Program-made: the position numbers and the translations under genes | Notes under the pieces: model-generated | What the model was told of the DNA's origin: nothing | What the model saw: only the letters and a program-made list of their open reading frames with translations | The model's database searches: none | In this document: positions 43,104-52,549 of the stretch, piece by piece | How the letters are laid out: every line of letters begins with the position of its first letter | Position numbering within the stretch: the stretch's first letter is position 1 | DNA from: a virus | Direction: 5' to 3' (one strand) | DNA: 64,000 bases | IMG/VR virus record: IMGVR_UViG_3300037294_000405 | Location: 91,283-155,282 of that record

Positions 43104-43111
43104 ACATTATA

Positions 43112-43363
43112 ATGGTCGAAAACAATAAAAAAATTAACGAAAATCTTAGTAAAGCCGATATGTCCAAAGAAATAAAAGTTTACATGGATAGTGAGGCTTT
43201 CAAATCAAAAGTTGAAAAGATAGTTAAGGATAGACTTAAAAATGAAAAAGAACTAGAAGATAAAGTAGTGGAGATAACTAAAAACGTTCTTACACAGTTA
43301 TTCAAAGCTCTTTGGATTAAAAAAAGTTTTTGGAGAGATAATTTAAGTAATAAAACAAATTAA
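43112..43363 (+). CDS. Small charged helical protein
   Basis: 83 residues, Lys/Glu-rich and mostly helical (SKVEKIVKDRLKNEKELEDK), ending in a Trp-containing amphipathic stretch (LFKALWIKKSFWRDNL). No family recognised. It is cotranscribed with the next gene, 3 bases downstream. Confidence 0.5.
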   Translation: MVENNKKINENLSKADMSKEIKVYMDSEAFKSKVEKIVKDRLKNEKELEDKVVEITKNVLTQLFKALWIKKSFWRDNLSNKTN

Positions 43364-43366
43364 ACT

Positions 43367-45214
43367 ATGAATAACGATTCAAATAAAAACAAATTGAAAA
43401 TAACCAAAGAACAATACAATAGAATTTTTGTTTCTGGTTTAATCAAAGAAAATATTAGTGAGGCGCAGTTTCCAAAAGTTAAAGGTGGGTTAACTAGAGT
43501 CGATAAAGAATTTAAAAAAGTAATGGGTAACACGCTTAATGAGGGTGAAGACCAATTAAAAAAAGAAACACTAGAATTAATAAAATACCTTTACCGTAAA
43601 TCAGATGAATTTTCTTCATTTTGGGGTGACAACGATTTAACTTATGATGATATTTGTGATGCTTTGGAGGCTAGTAAGTTAGTTGTTAAAAAAGATGGTG
43701 GTTATGAATTATCTAAAACTTTAGGTTCTCCAGATAAAGCAATAAACGCTGTTGAAGAAGAATTAAGAGCTATGCTTGGAAATGATAAAACACCTAAAGA
43801 TGAACTTGAAGAAGGTGATTGGTTCGACAGTTTATCCAACCACCCAGCAAACCAACCAGATTCAAAATATAGTAAAGGTAGAGACGTTAAAAACCCTAAA
43901 TTACAAGTGTTAGGTTATAATGGCGAATTTGCTTTTGTTAAAAGTGATGATGGTGGGTTATATGCTTTTTATTATGACAATATTGATAGAGATAGTTTTT
44001 TGGATTATGTTGATAGAGAAATAATTGATTCAGAACCAGATGGTGAAGGTGGTTACGATTATGAATATAGCGATGATTGGGATATTGATGGTGAAGTATT
44101 AACGGATTACATCAACGATTACCTTTCTGGGTTTAAAGTTGGTGAAGGTTTGGCTGCATGGGAAAGTGGTGATTTTAATTTGGTTAAAATTGATGATGAA
44201 TTAAAACAAGACTTTTTAGAAATGTATGATAAAGACCCTATGGTTACTAAAACATTAGGTGGTATTAATGAAAACGAAACAGAAGACGATAAAATGGCTA
44301 GAATTAAAGCTGTAACCGCACAAAGAAGAGCCGATTCACAAAGATACGAAGATGAGTTTTTTAAAAGGAGAGACGCACAAAACAAATTAGATTCTAAAAA
44401 CGCTAAAAAAGCGATGAAACTTAAAGATATACCCGAACCAGATTCAATACCAGAACCTAAAAAACCAGTTGGACAATACAACGTGTTTGGTGGTGTTGAT
44501 GAAATGGAAGGTGGTGCTATGGGTGGTACAAATACTATGTCTGTGGGTGGTCAATTTACCCCATCACTAAGTACGGGTGATTCTTCTATTGTAAAAAGAG
44601 AAATGCCAGATGTTCCAGTTGTAAAAGAAGATTTAGGTTTAGGTTATACGCATTTCGCTATCTTTAAATCTGACGGTAAAATCGCTGATGGTTGGGATTA
44701 TACAGATATTGACAATGAAAGTATAAAATATTACACCAAAGAAGATTTAATTAATAATTTCCCAGAAAATAGACCATCTGATTTTAAAGTTGTAACTATA
44801 AATGTTTTAAATAGAATGGGTATTGACCCATCTGATACGAATAATTGGTACAAACCAACTATGAACGAAACCACGGATGTTGCTTCTGCTGGTAATTTCC
44901 AGTATGACACACCTGGTGGGTTGACAATGGATTTGGGTAAAAATAATCCAAAAACAAAAGCTGAAAAGAAAACACAATGGGCTGGTGGTGCGTTTGTTGA
45001 TTTTAACGATTGTGTTAAAATGAATAACAAACCAGCTGGTGCTGGTTGTAGTGCTGGGGCTGTTGATAACGTTGTTAAACTTAAAAAAACAAAAGGTAAT
45101 GTAAACGCACCTTCTTTGAGTGAAAACAAAATATACGAGGCTATTGCCAAAAAAACAGGTAAAACGATTGATGAGGTAAAAGCTATCATTACCGCAAAAA
45201 ACACTAAAGGTTAA
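43367..45214 (+). CDS. Large acidic protein, possibly virion-associated
   Basis: 615 residues, strongly acidic, no recognised enzymatic domain. The N-terminal motif KLKITKEQYNRIFVSGLIKE resembles the start style of other internal phage proteins. Residues ~200-245 are very Asp/Glu-rich (SEPDGEGGYDYEYSDDWDID). The C-terminus has a small domain (KIYEAIAKKTGKTIDEVKAI). Its size and location before another large acidic protein suggest an internal head or scaffold-like role, which is inference. Confidence 0.5.
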   Translation: MNNDSNKNKLKITKEQYNRIFVSGLIKENISEAQFPKVKGGLTRVDKEFKKVMGNTLNEGEDQLKKETLELIKYLYRKSDEFSSFWGDNDLTYDDICDALEASKLVVKKDGGYELSKTLGSPDKAINAVEEELRAMLGNDKTPKDELEEGDWFDSLSNHPANQPDSKYSKGRDVKNPKLQVLGYNGEFAFVKSDDGGLYAFYYDNIDRDSFLDYVDREIIDSEPDGEGGYDYEYSDDWDIDGEVLTDYINDYLSGFKVGEGLAAWESGDFNLVKIDDELKQDFLEMYDKDPMVTKTLGGINENETEDDKMARIKAVTAQRRADSQRYEDEFFKRRDAQNKLDSKNAKKAMKLKDIPEPDSIPEPKKPVGQYNVFGGVDEMEGGAMGGTNTMSVGGQFTPSLSTGDSSIVKREMPDVPVVKEDLGLGYTHFAIFKSDGKIADGWDYTDIDNESIKYYTKEDLINNFPENRPSDFKVVTINVLNRMGIDPSDTNNWYKPTMNETTDVASAGNFQYDTPGGLTMDLGKNNPKTKAEKKTQWAGGAFVDFNDCVKMNNKPAGAGCSAGAVDNVVKLKKTKGNVNAPSLSENKIYEAIAKKTGKTIDEVKAIITAKNTKG

Positions 45215-45234
45215 TAACTTTACATAAAACTAAG

Positions 45235-45249
45235 ATATTTATAATAAAA
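45235..45249 (+). promoter_or_regulatory. Putative late promoter (ATATTTATAATAAAA)
   Basis: Perfect motif 9 bases before the ATG at 45259. Confidence 0.55.
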
Positions 45250-45258
45250 TCATAAAAG

Positions 45259-47642
45259 ATGGATAAAAATATAATTAAAAATCACTTAACTCAAAGATTT
45301 GTATCTGAAGCAAATGGTCAGACTAATACTCCTGGTATTACAGTGACTAACGCTATTCAAAAAAAATCTGGTGAAGAAAACAAAGCTGGTCTTAAAGCTA
45401 TTGAAAAAGATTTAACTACTTATAGTAAAAATGTTAAAAAAGACAAAGATATGTCTAAAATAGTTCAAAACAAATTTAACTACGAAGATGGCGAACTCGA
45501 ATATCATAACCAAATGGAAATCATGAACGGTCAAGAAATGATTGAATATGATAGAGAACCAAACAAAACTTTTAAGGATAGAGCTAAAGAAGCTATTGAG
45601 GGTAGTTCTAGAATGGGTAACAAAGGCGGTAAAGATATGGGTAACGCTGAAGCGATGGATAATGTTTCTTCTGATGATTTCGGTAAAGAAAGAATTAAAA
45701 ATGCTGTAGCCTCAACAAAGAAAAGACAAGACGCTGTGAAGGGTGTTATTAGTTTTGGTGACGATATTGAAACCGTATCTAAAAATTATGCTCCAATGTC
45801 GAAACACTCAGCACTTAATGAGAACATATCAGACAAATTAAAAGAAAACTTGACCAATTTAGTTAATAAACTTGGTGCGAATGAAACAGCTATTAAGTTA
45901 GTTAATAAATTAAGTCAAACAGGTATGGTTTCTGATTCTCCAGATAGTATGGAATATGGTAGCGGTATCAATAGAGTAGCTAGTATGTTAGAAAAAGGTG
46001 ATTTTGAAATGGCAGTTAAATCTGCTAAATCATTAGCGATTAAACTAGAAAAAAAAGCTATGAAAGATATGGGTATGTTTGAAAACAATGATAATAATAA
46101 ACCACAAATAAAAGAAACAATGAAAAGATTAAAGTTTAATAAGAATGGTGACAAACCATTTGAAGGTGTTAATATAACACAAAAATTGGGTCACGCTTTA
46201 ACGTTAATCCCAGAAAGTTATAAAGTAGATAGTAAAGAATTTGAAATGACTGATGGTTCAGTTTCATGTAAAGTTCGTTGGGAAGGTACGTTGAACGAAG
46301 GTAAAGCCGTAGTTCTTTTAGCTTCAGATAAATCTATGGTTAATGAAGATATGCAAAAAATGAAACACCTTATGGGTTACAAATCTCAAGAAACTTTAGG
46401 TACTGTAAAAGGTATGGCTAGACTTGATGAAAATGTTGCGTTTGGTGATATTTGGAATAAAACAAAAATCCTTTTAGAGGGTGAAGATATAGAAAGTGCT
46501 AAAGCTAAAACTGGTAATTTTGATGATGTAAAGAAAAAAGCCCCAGAAGCTACTAAACACGTACAAGGTTCGGTATCTACAGATAAAGGAACGAAAGCGC
46601 CATCCGTTAAAGAAGGTGATTTAGACGATGCAGTATCACATGCAGCTGAAGCTACTAAACACGTACAAGGTTCGGTATCTACAGATAAAGGAACAAAAGA
46701 GCCATCCGTTAAAGAAGGTGATTTAGAAGATATCAAGAAAAAAGCCCCAGAAGCTACTAAACATGTTACAATGAAAGAATCTATGTATGAAAGTGATGAA
46801 GAGGAATCTGAAGAAGGCGAAGAAGAAGGAATGGTTAAAGAAGTTTCTAGTTCTAACAATATTGAAGGTACCAAAGCGGCTAACGGTCACTGGGAAGATA
46901 TAAGTGTCCCTCACGCTGCTGAAGCTAAAAAACATGTTCACATGGGTAAAGAATCAGCTGCTAAAGTAGAAACTGAAGCTAAAGAAGAATCAATCAGTGA
47001 AGGTATCGAATTAAACGGTACTATCTTTAATTTCATTAATGAAAATTATATGGAAGAAGAAGAAGAAGAAGAAGAAGAAGAAATTGATGTTGATGCTGAA
47101 CCAGCGGATGACGAAATTGCTTCAGATATACCTAGTGTTGATGGAGAAGACGAAGAAGATGATGTTAAAGTTCCATCTGTACCAGTAGCTAAAGCTGGTC
47201 CTAGACTTATGGTTAGTCAATCAACTGGTGAATACTTCATTGTAGGTGCTGGTCCAAAACCAGTTCCAGTTCCATTGGAAGATAAAGAAATGGCAAAAAG
47301 AAACCCAGCAAAATATTTAGAAAGCATTATGGGTGATGAAGATTCCTTGTTTGAAGAAGACATGATTGAAAAAAAAAATATAATTCAGAAGTAGAAGAGG
47401 GTTTTGGTGATGCTTTTAGAAGCTATGATAGAATCTTTATGCGAGATAACAAAGATATGATTGAAGCAGTTAAATCAATGCCGCAAAGTGAAGAAAAAAT
47501 CATTAAAGCTAAAGAAGTGATTCGAAAAGCAAATGAATTTATCAAAACAAAAGGAATTGAAGTTGGTTCAGCTAATAGTCTTAAAAATGAAATTAAGAGA
47601 GCTATGGGTTACAACGTTAAAACTGGTATGAGTCAATCTTAA
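45259..47642 (+). CDS. Large repeat-containing acidic protein, frame broken near the 3' end
   Basis: The first ORF gives 711 residues and stops at 47394 just after a run of ten A residues (47369-47378). A -1 shift on that run joins a frame that continues YNSEVEEGFGDAFRSYDRIF ... and contains the ORF at 47439-47642, giving about 795 residues. The middle holds three copies of a 34-residue repeat (PEATKHVQGSVSTDKGTK..PSVKEGDL..) and the C-terminal third is Glu-rich. No family recognised; an internal virion or scaffold role is possible. Confidence 0.55.
46546..46769 (+). repeat. 102-base tandem repeat in the acidic protein gene
   Basis: Units start at 46546, 46648 and 46750 (period 102 bases, 34 residues). 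The first two are nearly identical; the third is partial, ending after ATKHV. Confidence 0.85.
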
Positions 47643-47662
47643 TAAAAAAAAATAAAAACACT

Positions 47663-47692
47663 AAAACCTCATAGCAATATGGGGTTTTTTTT
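47663..47692. terminator. Probable bidirectional terminator
   Basis: AAAACCTCAT / ATGGGGTTTT stem with T residues on the plus strand and an A-rich flank on the left, between converging genes. Confidence 0.7.
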
Positions 47693-48122
47693 ATTTTAGT
47701 ACTTTATAGTCACGTTCAGTCAACGACTCAAACCCACATTCGTTCGCTTTATCTAAAATAGTATCGATAGTTACGTTTTTATCGTAAAATTCATTAATAA
47801 GTTCATCAAACTCAACGTTATAATCTAAAACAAACTGTTCTTTGAAAGTATCTAATTTGTTGGATACTATGATTTCAAGTAAATTTTCTGTAAAATCAAA
47901 CTCTACGAACAATTTAATCCGATATTCTTTAATAAGTTTTATAAAATCGTTTATTTGTTGGGTGGGTAGAAAAACGTATAGGTATTCATATTTAGTACAA
48001 GGACTTTCCTTCACCAATAAGAAATCACTCATATCTATTTCGTGTAAATCTTTAAACTCTTCTAAAACATCAAAATATAAGCTAGCGCAAGCTAAGTTTT
48101 CGATTTTAAGTAATGCAACCAT
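47691..48122 (-). CDS. Unknown 143-residue protein, minus strand
   Basis: A single alpha/beta-looking domain (CASLYFDVLEEFKDLHEIDM, YLYVFLPTQQINDFIKLIKE), no membrane segment, no family recognised. It is monocistronic with its own host-type promoter and terminator on the minus strand, which suggests independent, probably early, expression. Confidence 0.6.
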   Translation of the reverse strand: MVALLKIENLACASLYFDVLEEFKDLHEIDMSDFLLVKESPCTKYEYLYVFLPTQQINDFIKLIKEYRIKLFVEFDFTENLLEIIVSNKLDTFKEQFVLDYNVEFDELINEFYDKNVTIDTILDKANECGFESLTERDYKVLK

Positions 48123-48137
48123 ATAATTAATTTCTTA

Positions 48138-48170
48138 CAAAGGTAACATTTATATGGTGAATAAACAAAT
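48138..48170 (-). promoter_or_regulatory. Bacteroidetes-type promoter (minus strand)
   Basis: On the minus strand TTG (48168-48170), 22 bases, TACCTTTG (48138-48145). Spacing is 2 longer than the others in this window. Confidence 0.55.
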
Positions 48171-48196
48171 TTTTTAACGTTTTTAATTACATAAAG

Positions 48197-48211
48197 ATAT
48201 TTATAGATAAA
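48197..48211 (+). promoter_or_regulatory. Putative late promoter (ATATTTATAGATAAA)
   Basis: One-base variant of the motif, 9 bases before the endolysin ATG. Confidence 0.55.
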
Positions 48212-48220
48212 CATAAAATT

Positions 48221-48835
48221 ATGAGCTTAAAAAAACTACAAGAAAAAATAGGTGTAACAGCAGATGGGGCCTTTGGACCAGCAACACTTAAAGCCGCTAT
48301 GGTTTATTATAAAATGACTCCAGAAAGAGCAGCACATTTCTTCGCCCAAACATCTCACGAAACAGGTGGTTTTAAATTATTTGTTGAAAATTTGAATTAT
48401 TCAGCTAAAGGGTTGCAAAGTATCTTTGGAAAATATTTTCCAGGCAATCTAGAGGAATCATACGCTAGACAACCAGAAAAAATTGCCAGTAGAGTATATG
48501 CCAATAGAATGGGTAATGGTAATGAATCGTCAATGGAAGGTTGGATTTTTCGTGGGCGAGGGGCTATCCAAACCACTGGAAAATCAAACTATAAATCTTT
48601 TTCCGACTCAATTAAAAAACCAGAAATAATGACAAACCCAGAATTAGTTGGTACTGATTACGCTTTTGAATCAGCTATGTTCTTTTTTACTAAAAATAAA
48701 ATTTGGGATGTTTGTGATAAAGGTGTTTCTTTAGAAACAATAACTAGGGTTAGTAGAATAATAAATGGTGGTACAAATGGTTTAGAAGATAGAATCGAAA
48801 AAACTAACTTATACTATAGTTGGTTAAAAAAATAA
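48221..48835 (+). CDS. GH19-type endolysin (chitinase-like muramidase)
   Basis: 204 residues. A short N-terminal segment (LQEKIGVTADGAFGPATLKA) resembles a peptidoglycan-binding motif, followed by the GH19 catalytic fold: AHFFAQTSHETGGF with the catalytic Glu47, GNGNESSMEGWIFRGRGAIQ, TTGKSNY near 116-122 and RIINGGTNGLEDR near the end. GH19 phage enzymes cut cell-wall glycan to free progeny. It is followed at once by a holin-like gene, forming a lysis cassette. Confidence 0.88.
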   Translation: MSLKKLQEKIGVTADGAFGPATLKAAMVYYKMTPERAAHFFAQTSHETGGFKLFVENLNYSAKGLQSIFGKYFPGNLEESYARQPEKIASRVYANRMGNGNESSMEGWIFRGRGAIQTTGKSNYKSFSDSIKKPEIMTNPELVGTDYAFESAMFFFTKNKIWDVCDKGVSLETITRVSRIINGGTNGLEDRIEKTNLYYSWLKK

Positions 48836-48840
48836 AAAAA

Positions 48841-49071
48841 ATGAAAACATATAGAATGTGGATAGTAACTATTATGGTTATAATTACTTTTTGTTTAATT
48901 ATATTAGGTGTATTAGGTTCAATACATACAAACACTGAAGTTGCTGGTGAATGGAAAGAAATTTTGTTATTACTTTTAGGTGCTTTTATTGGTTCATATG
49001 GTAAAATAATTGACTATTGGTTTGGTGGTAAAGAAACTAACAATTATGATAACAAAGAAAATAATGAATAA
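48841..49071 (+). CDS. Putative holin with two transmembrane segments
   Basis: 76 residues from ATG 48841, 5 bases after the endolysin stop; an in-frame TTG at 48820 overlaps the endolysin and is less likely. Two hydrophobic segments (MWIVTIMVIITFCLIILGVL and EILLLLLGAFIGSYGKII) and a charged C-terminus fit a class II-like holin that opens the inner membrane for the endolysin. Assigned by topology and neighbour. Confidence 0.65.
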   Translation: MKTYRMWIVTIMVIITFCLIILGVLGSIHTNTEVAGEWKEILLLLLGAFIGSYGKIIDYWFGGKETNNYDNKENNE

Positions 49072-49088
49072 TATTAAATAAGTGTAAA

Positions 49089-49988
49089 ATGGGTTTTTGG
49101 AAGAAAATGAAAAAAGGTGTTAGTAATGTAACTAACACAGTAGTTAATACAACTACAAACGTAGTTAACACAGTAGTTAATACAACTACAAACGTAGCTA
49201 ATACAGCGGTTAATACAACTACAAACAATTTAAAACAAGGTGTTTGCCTTGTTAACGATTCAGTTGATGCAGCTACAAATAAACTAAAAAAAGATGCTGT
49301 TAAAATCAATGAAGAATCAAATAAAGCTTTAGGTAAAATTAACGAGACTGTATTAACCCAAGTAGGTGAGTCCGTAGTCAATACCGCAAAACAAACATCT
49401 AAATCATTAGGTGATTCTGGTGAGACATTTTTGGCTGGTGCGACAATTGTTGGTGAAGGTTTTGAGTGTGCTGGTGATTTTGTTGTTAACACAGCAGAAG
49501 CGGCTGCTGAATGGATAGATGAAAACGCATGTGAAATTGGTATGGGTGTTGCTTTTGGTGCGTTATTTGGTGCTATGTTATATAGACCAGAACCAGAATC
49601 GGTAGCACAAACATCTGCTACTATGGCACCATTAAGCTGTACAGCGGTAGCTTATATTGCAGCAAAAGAAATTGGTCAAGAGGCAGTAATGGGTGCTATT
49701 ATTGGTGTTGCGTGCGACTTAACCGCAACGTCTTTTGTTGAATTAATCTGGCAAATACCAGAAGTTAAAAAAGGTGTTGGGAATAAAAATAAAGAAATAT
49801 TAACTTCAGCGATATCTTTTACAATTGCTAAATCATTAGACGCATATGCTGGCGCTTACGTCATCCCTCAAAGTGGTGCTGCCGTTATTTGTGGTATAGT
49901 TGGTAGTATGGCAACACGTTTAATATGTAGTGGTACAGTACCAAAAAATTGGAGAGATTGGGCTGAAACGGCATCAGCTGGTGCATAA
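49089..49988 (+). CDS. Repeat- and glycine-rich amphipathic protein
   Basis: 299 residues. The N-terminus has eleven-residue repeats (NTVVNTTTNVV) followed by amphipathic helical sequence; the C-terminal ~150 residues are rich in Gly/Ala with hydrophobic stretches (IGMGVAFGALFGAMLY, AAVICGIVGSMATRLICSG). That combination resembles membrane-active or ejected proteins. It lies between holin-like and YkuD-like genes, so a lysis or envelope role is plausible. No family recognised. Confidence 0.5.
   Translation: MGFWKKMKKGVSNVTNTVVNTTTNVVNTVVNTTTNVANTAVNTTTNNLKQGVCLVNDSVDAATNKLKKDAVKINEESNKALGKINETVLTQVGESVVNTAKQTSKSLGDSGETFLAGATIVGEGFECAGDFVVNTAEAAAEWIDENACEIGMGVAFGALFGAMLYRPEPESVAQTSATMAPLSCTAVAYIAAKEIGQEAVMGAIIGVACDLTATSFVELIWQIPEVKKGVGNKNKEILTSAISFTIAKSLDAYAGAYVIPQSGAAVICGIVGSMATRLICSGTVPKNWRDWAETASAGA
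49136..49227 (+). repeat. 33-base tandem repeats encoding NTVVNTTTNVV
   Basis: AACACAGTAGTTAATACAAC-type units repeat with period 33 bases: two almost exact copies and one diverged copy. Confidence 0.8.
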
Positions 49989-50012
49989 TAAATTTATTTA
50001 ATAACTAAAGTA

Positions 50013-50600
50013 ATGTATAATAAAGAAAAAATAGAAAAAGCTGTAAAGGCTAAAGGATATGTTTGGTTCGAAGGGGCCAAAGATTTTGATGTAAATATAG
50101 TTGGTGTTAGAACGTCAGAAACTGGTGATAAAGTAACAAATGTTTTTGATGATTTTATCACTGTTTCTTATAAAGAAGGTGGTGAATGGAAATTCAAATC
50201 TTGGCCTTGTACCACAGACCCAGGCACAAAAGGTGTTAGAGAATTCAAAAACGCTGCTGGTGTTGCTAGATTAGTTGAAGGCCAATATAGGGGTTCACAC
50301 ACATTAGGGTTACATCAAGGTAAATATGAGGCTCTTAGACAGGTTAAAAAAGTTAAAGTTTATAGAGACGCTAATAAAAATATGATTTATGATGAAAGTA
50401 AAATACAAGAAGGTGTTTTTGGTATTAACATACATAAAGCTGGTTTTAATTCTACATTTGTAGAAAACTGGTCAGAAGGATGTCAAGTATTTAAAAAAGC
50501 TGCTGACTTTGAAGAATTTATGGTTATTTGTCGTAAAGCGGCTGCGATTCATGGAAAATCATTTAGTTACACATTAATTGAGTCATCTGACTTAAATTAA
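50013..50600 (+). CDS. YkuD-like (L,D-transpeptidase fold) cell-wall protein
   Basis: 195 residues. The motif pair FGINIHKAG (His near residue 141) and WSEGCQVF (Cys near residue 157) matches the His ... S-x-G-C active site of the YkuD fold, with a supporting SHTLGLHQGKYEAL stretch. It could remodel or cut peptidoglycan cross-links during entry or lysis. The gene closes the lysis-associated cluster. I am confident of the motif, less so of the reaction. Confidence 0.65.
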   Translation: MYNKEKIEKAVKAKGYVWFEGAKDFDVNIVGVRTSETGDKVTNVFDDFITVSYKEGGEWKFKSWPCTTDPGTKGVREFKNAAGVARLVEGQYRGSHTLGLHQGKYEALRQVKKVKVYRDANKNMIYDESKIQEGVFGINIHKAGFNSTFVENWSEGCQVFKKAADFEEFMVICRKAAAIHGKSFSYTLIESSDLN

Positions 50601-50642
50601 TGTTTATTTTTTTAATGTGTTTATTATATTAAAATAAAGAAT

Positions 50643-51116
50643 ATGAACAAAAAATATGATAGAACAAATTTCTTAGCGTATATTCACAACCCTATGAGTA
50701 AAGAGAGTGTGTCGGTATTGCTTGCGGCAAATAATATAAAGTTTGAAAAAAGTGAACTTTATAGTGATTTTGTGCAATCACTTCTGATGCGTATCTTTGA
50801 CACATATTTAGGTGATGAAGTTATGGATTACGATTCACAACTCAAACATTTTAAATGGTGTTGGGAAAAAACCGTTGATGATTTTGCTAAAGAAAGTATC
50901 AATATAAAAAACCCCAAGTTGTATAACTACTTTTTAGAGTTTACGATTGAGGTTTTTTATTCATATAAAGAAAAAAAACCATTCGAATACGCTGATAAGG
51001 TAATACTTAGGATATGGTCAGACATATTCAATTTTACTAAAACAAAAACGAACTCAGACATCGATACCCTTATCGAAATTTACACAATTTTTGAAAAATC
51101 CTTGAAAATAATATAA
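50643..51116 (+). CDS. Unknown 157-residue helical protein
   Basis: Mostly helical, with Trp/Phe-rich segments (QLKHFKWCWEKTVDDFAKES, YKEKKPFEYADKVILRIWSD). No recognised family. It starts after a 42-base AT-rich gap with no clear promoter. Confidence 0.55.
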   Translation: MNKKYDRTNFLAYIHNPMSKESVSVLLAANNIKFEKSELYSDFVQSLLMRIFDTYLGDEVMDYDSQLKHFKWCWEKTVDDFAKESINIKNPKLYNYFLEFTIEVFYSYKEKKPFEYADKVILRIWSDIFNFTKTKTNSDIDTLIEIYTIFEKSLKII

Positions 51117-51167
51117 ATTTTTAGGTTTAACTATTTATTTTCGGAAATAATTGTGTAATATTGACTT

Positions 51168-51392
51168 ATGAACACACAAAGACTTTTTAACGTAGTACTT
51201 TTAGAATGGTCAACCGAGAAATTAAAAATCGAGGATGATTTAGAAAGAGTAATAGCTTCTGATGACAACATTGAAAGCAAATCATCTAAAATTAGAGGAT
51301 TAGTTGCTAGATTAGCAGCAGTAGAAACTAATATTGAAAAATTCAATACAATGGTTTCGGCAAATAATAACGGACAAGAAAAAAAAGATTAA
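51168..51392 (+). CDS. Small helical protein before the histone-like gene
   Basis: 74 residues, two predicted helices with heptad-like spacing (LEWSTEKLKIEDDLERVIAS; SKIRGLVARLAAVETNIEKF). No family recognised. The stop is directly followed by the ATG of the histone H1-like gene, so the two are coupled. Confidence 0.55.
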   Translation: MNTQRLFNVVLLEWSTEKLKIEDDLERVIASDDNIESKSSKIRGLVARLAAVETNIEKFNTMVSANNNGQEKKD

Positions 51393-51569
51393 ATGGAAAA
51401 TTTTAACGAATTAAAAACACTTATCTCTTCGATGGAAGAAGATGTGACAAAATTTTACGAAAAAGGCAATAAAGCTGCTGGAGTAAGAGTTAGAAAAATG
51501 TTACAAGAGGTTAGAACTTTAGCTCAAACTATGAGATTAGAGGTTTCTAGTAAAAATAAAGAAGCTTAA
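51393..51569 (+). CDS. Histone H1-like (Hc1-type) protein
   Basis: 58 residues, starting on the base after the previous stop. The stretch DVTKFYEKGNKAAGVRVRKM, then LQEVRTLAQTMRLEV, matches the small histone H1-like proteins common in Bacteroidetes (KGNKAAGTRxRK core). It should bind DNA non-specifically; in a phage it could condense phage DNA or act on the host nucleoid. Probably acquired from a host. Confidence 0.75.
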   Translation: MENFNELKTLISSMEEDVTKFYEKGNKAAGVRVRKMLQEVRTLAQTMRLEVSSKNKEA

Positions 51570-51580
51570 CTATTAAAAAT

Positions 51581-51793
51581 ATGCTAACACTTATAATTAA
51601 TAAAATTTTAATAATGTTTTTGTTTATGGCGTGTCTTAATGCTATTAGACATTTATATTTTTTTATTCAATCATTATTCCCATCGGTAGAGGAAGAACCA
51701 ACTAAATATAGGTTACCAAAAACATCGTTGGTTTTATTGGGTGTGTCTATTGCGTATATTTTAACAGTAGCTTTCACTGGTATTAAATTATAA
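51581..51793 (+). CDS. Small two-pass membrane protein
   Basis: 70 residues with two hydrophobic segments (ILIMFLFMACLNAIRHLYFF and TSLVLLGVSIAYILTVAFTG) joined by a short charged loop. No family recognised. It lies 3 bases before the next gene. Confidence 0.55.
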   Translation: MLTLIINKILIMFLFMACLNAIRHLYFFIQSLFPSVEEEPTKYRLPKTSLVLLGVSIAYILTVAFTGIKL

Positions 51794-51796
51794 AGA

Positions 51797-52546
51797 ATGT
51801 CAAATATACAAAAAACATTAGACTTACTTCAACCATATGTAATTGGTATACGATATGTAGAGGGTACACCAGTAGTTGATGTTGTATTTAAAGAAGGTTG
51901 GTCGGTCCCACCCGATAACAACATAAAACTAGTCAAAGGCGATGAATCAATGAACTACTATATGTTATTCAGTGATTCAACAAATATTGGTTTAGATGAT
52001 TTATTAGCTTATGTTGATAAAGTGATTAAATTAAATTTAGAACGAGAAAAAAAACATGAGCTTTTACGTGTAAAAGTAAATGAATTAAAAGAGGTCTTTA
52101 AAAAGAACACTTTAGCAAAGTTAACTAGACTTAAATTTACTTTTTCTGAAGAAGAGTTGATTGGCGACTTAAATGACTTCGATATAGATATAGATATAGA
52201 CATAGACTCACAACAATCACTAGAAACTTTTGAGGAAGAGGTAATAGAAGAAACGATAGAAACAAAAACTAACCCAGCTCAATACTTAGATGAAGAAGGC
52301 AACCCTATTGAACTTACTGAGGACGAACGTGAAATTTTAGAAGAAGAAGCCAGAGCTGAACGAAATATTAGGGTGATTCGAAATAAACAAAAATCAACCG
52401 TTCAAACAAAAGTACAGAATAAAATTGAGTTACCACCTAAAAGGAAAACAGAGATGGTGTTAAATGAATCTTATGATAATGACACCGATTGTGAATGCGG
52501 ACCAGATGAAGCATGTAATAAATGCATGGATTCAAAAGGATTTTAA
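51797..52546 (+). CDS. Unknown 249-residue acidic protein
   Basis: The N-terminal ~75 residues look folded (TPVVDVVFKEGWSVPPDNNI); the rest is helical and acidic, with an (ID)n run near residue 130 and a C-terminal Cys-rich tail (CECGPDEACNKC). The tail could bind metal. No family recognised. Last gene before a strong terminator. Confidence 0.55.
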   Translation: MSNIQKTLDLLQPYVIGIRYVEGTPVVDVVFKEGWSVPPDNNIKLVKGDESMNYYMLFSDSTNIGLDDLLAYVDKVIKLNLEREKKHELLRVKVNELKEVFKKNTLAKLTRLKFTFSEEELIGDLNDFDIDIDIDIDSQQSLETFEEEVIEETIETKTNPAQYLDEEGNPIELTEDEREILEEEARAERNIRVIRNKQKSTVQTKVQNKIELPPKRKTEMVLNESYDNDTDCECGPDEACNKCMDSKGF

Positions 52547-52549
52547 ATA

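Noticed and set aside
46386-46874. Minus-strand Ser-rich ORF with repeats
   Set aside because: It is the reverse of the 34-residue repeats in the real plus-strand gene; Ser codons come from reversing Glu/Lys/Ala-rich codons.
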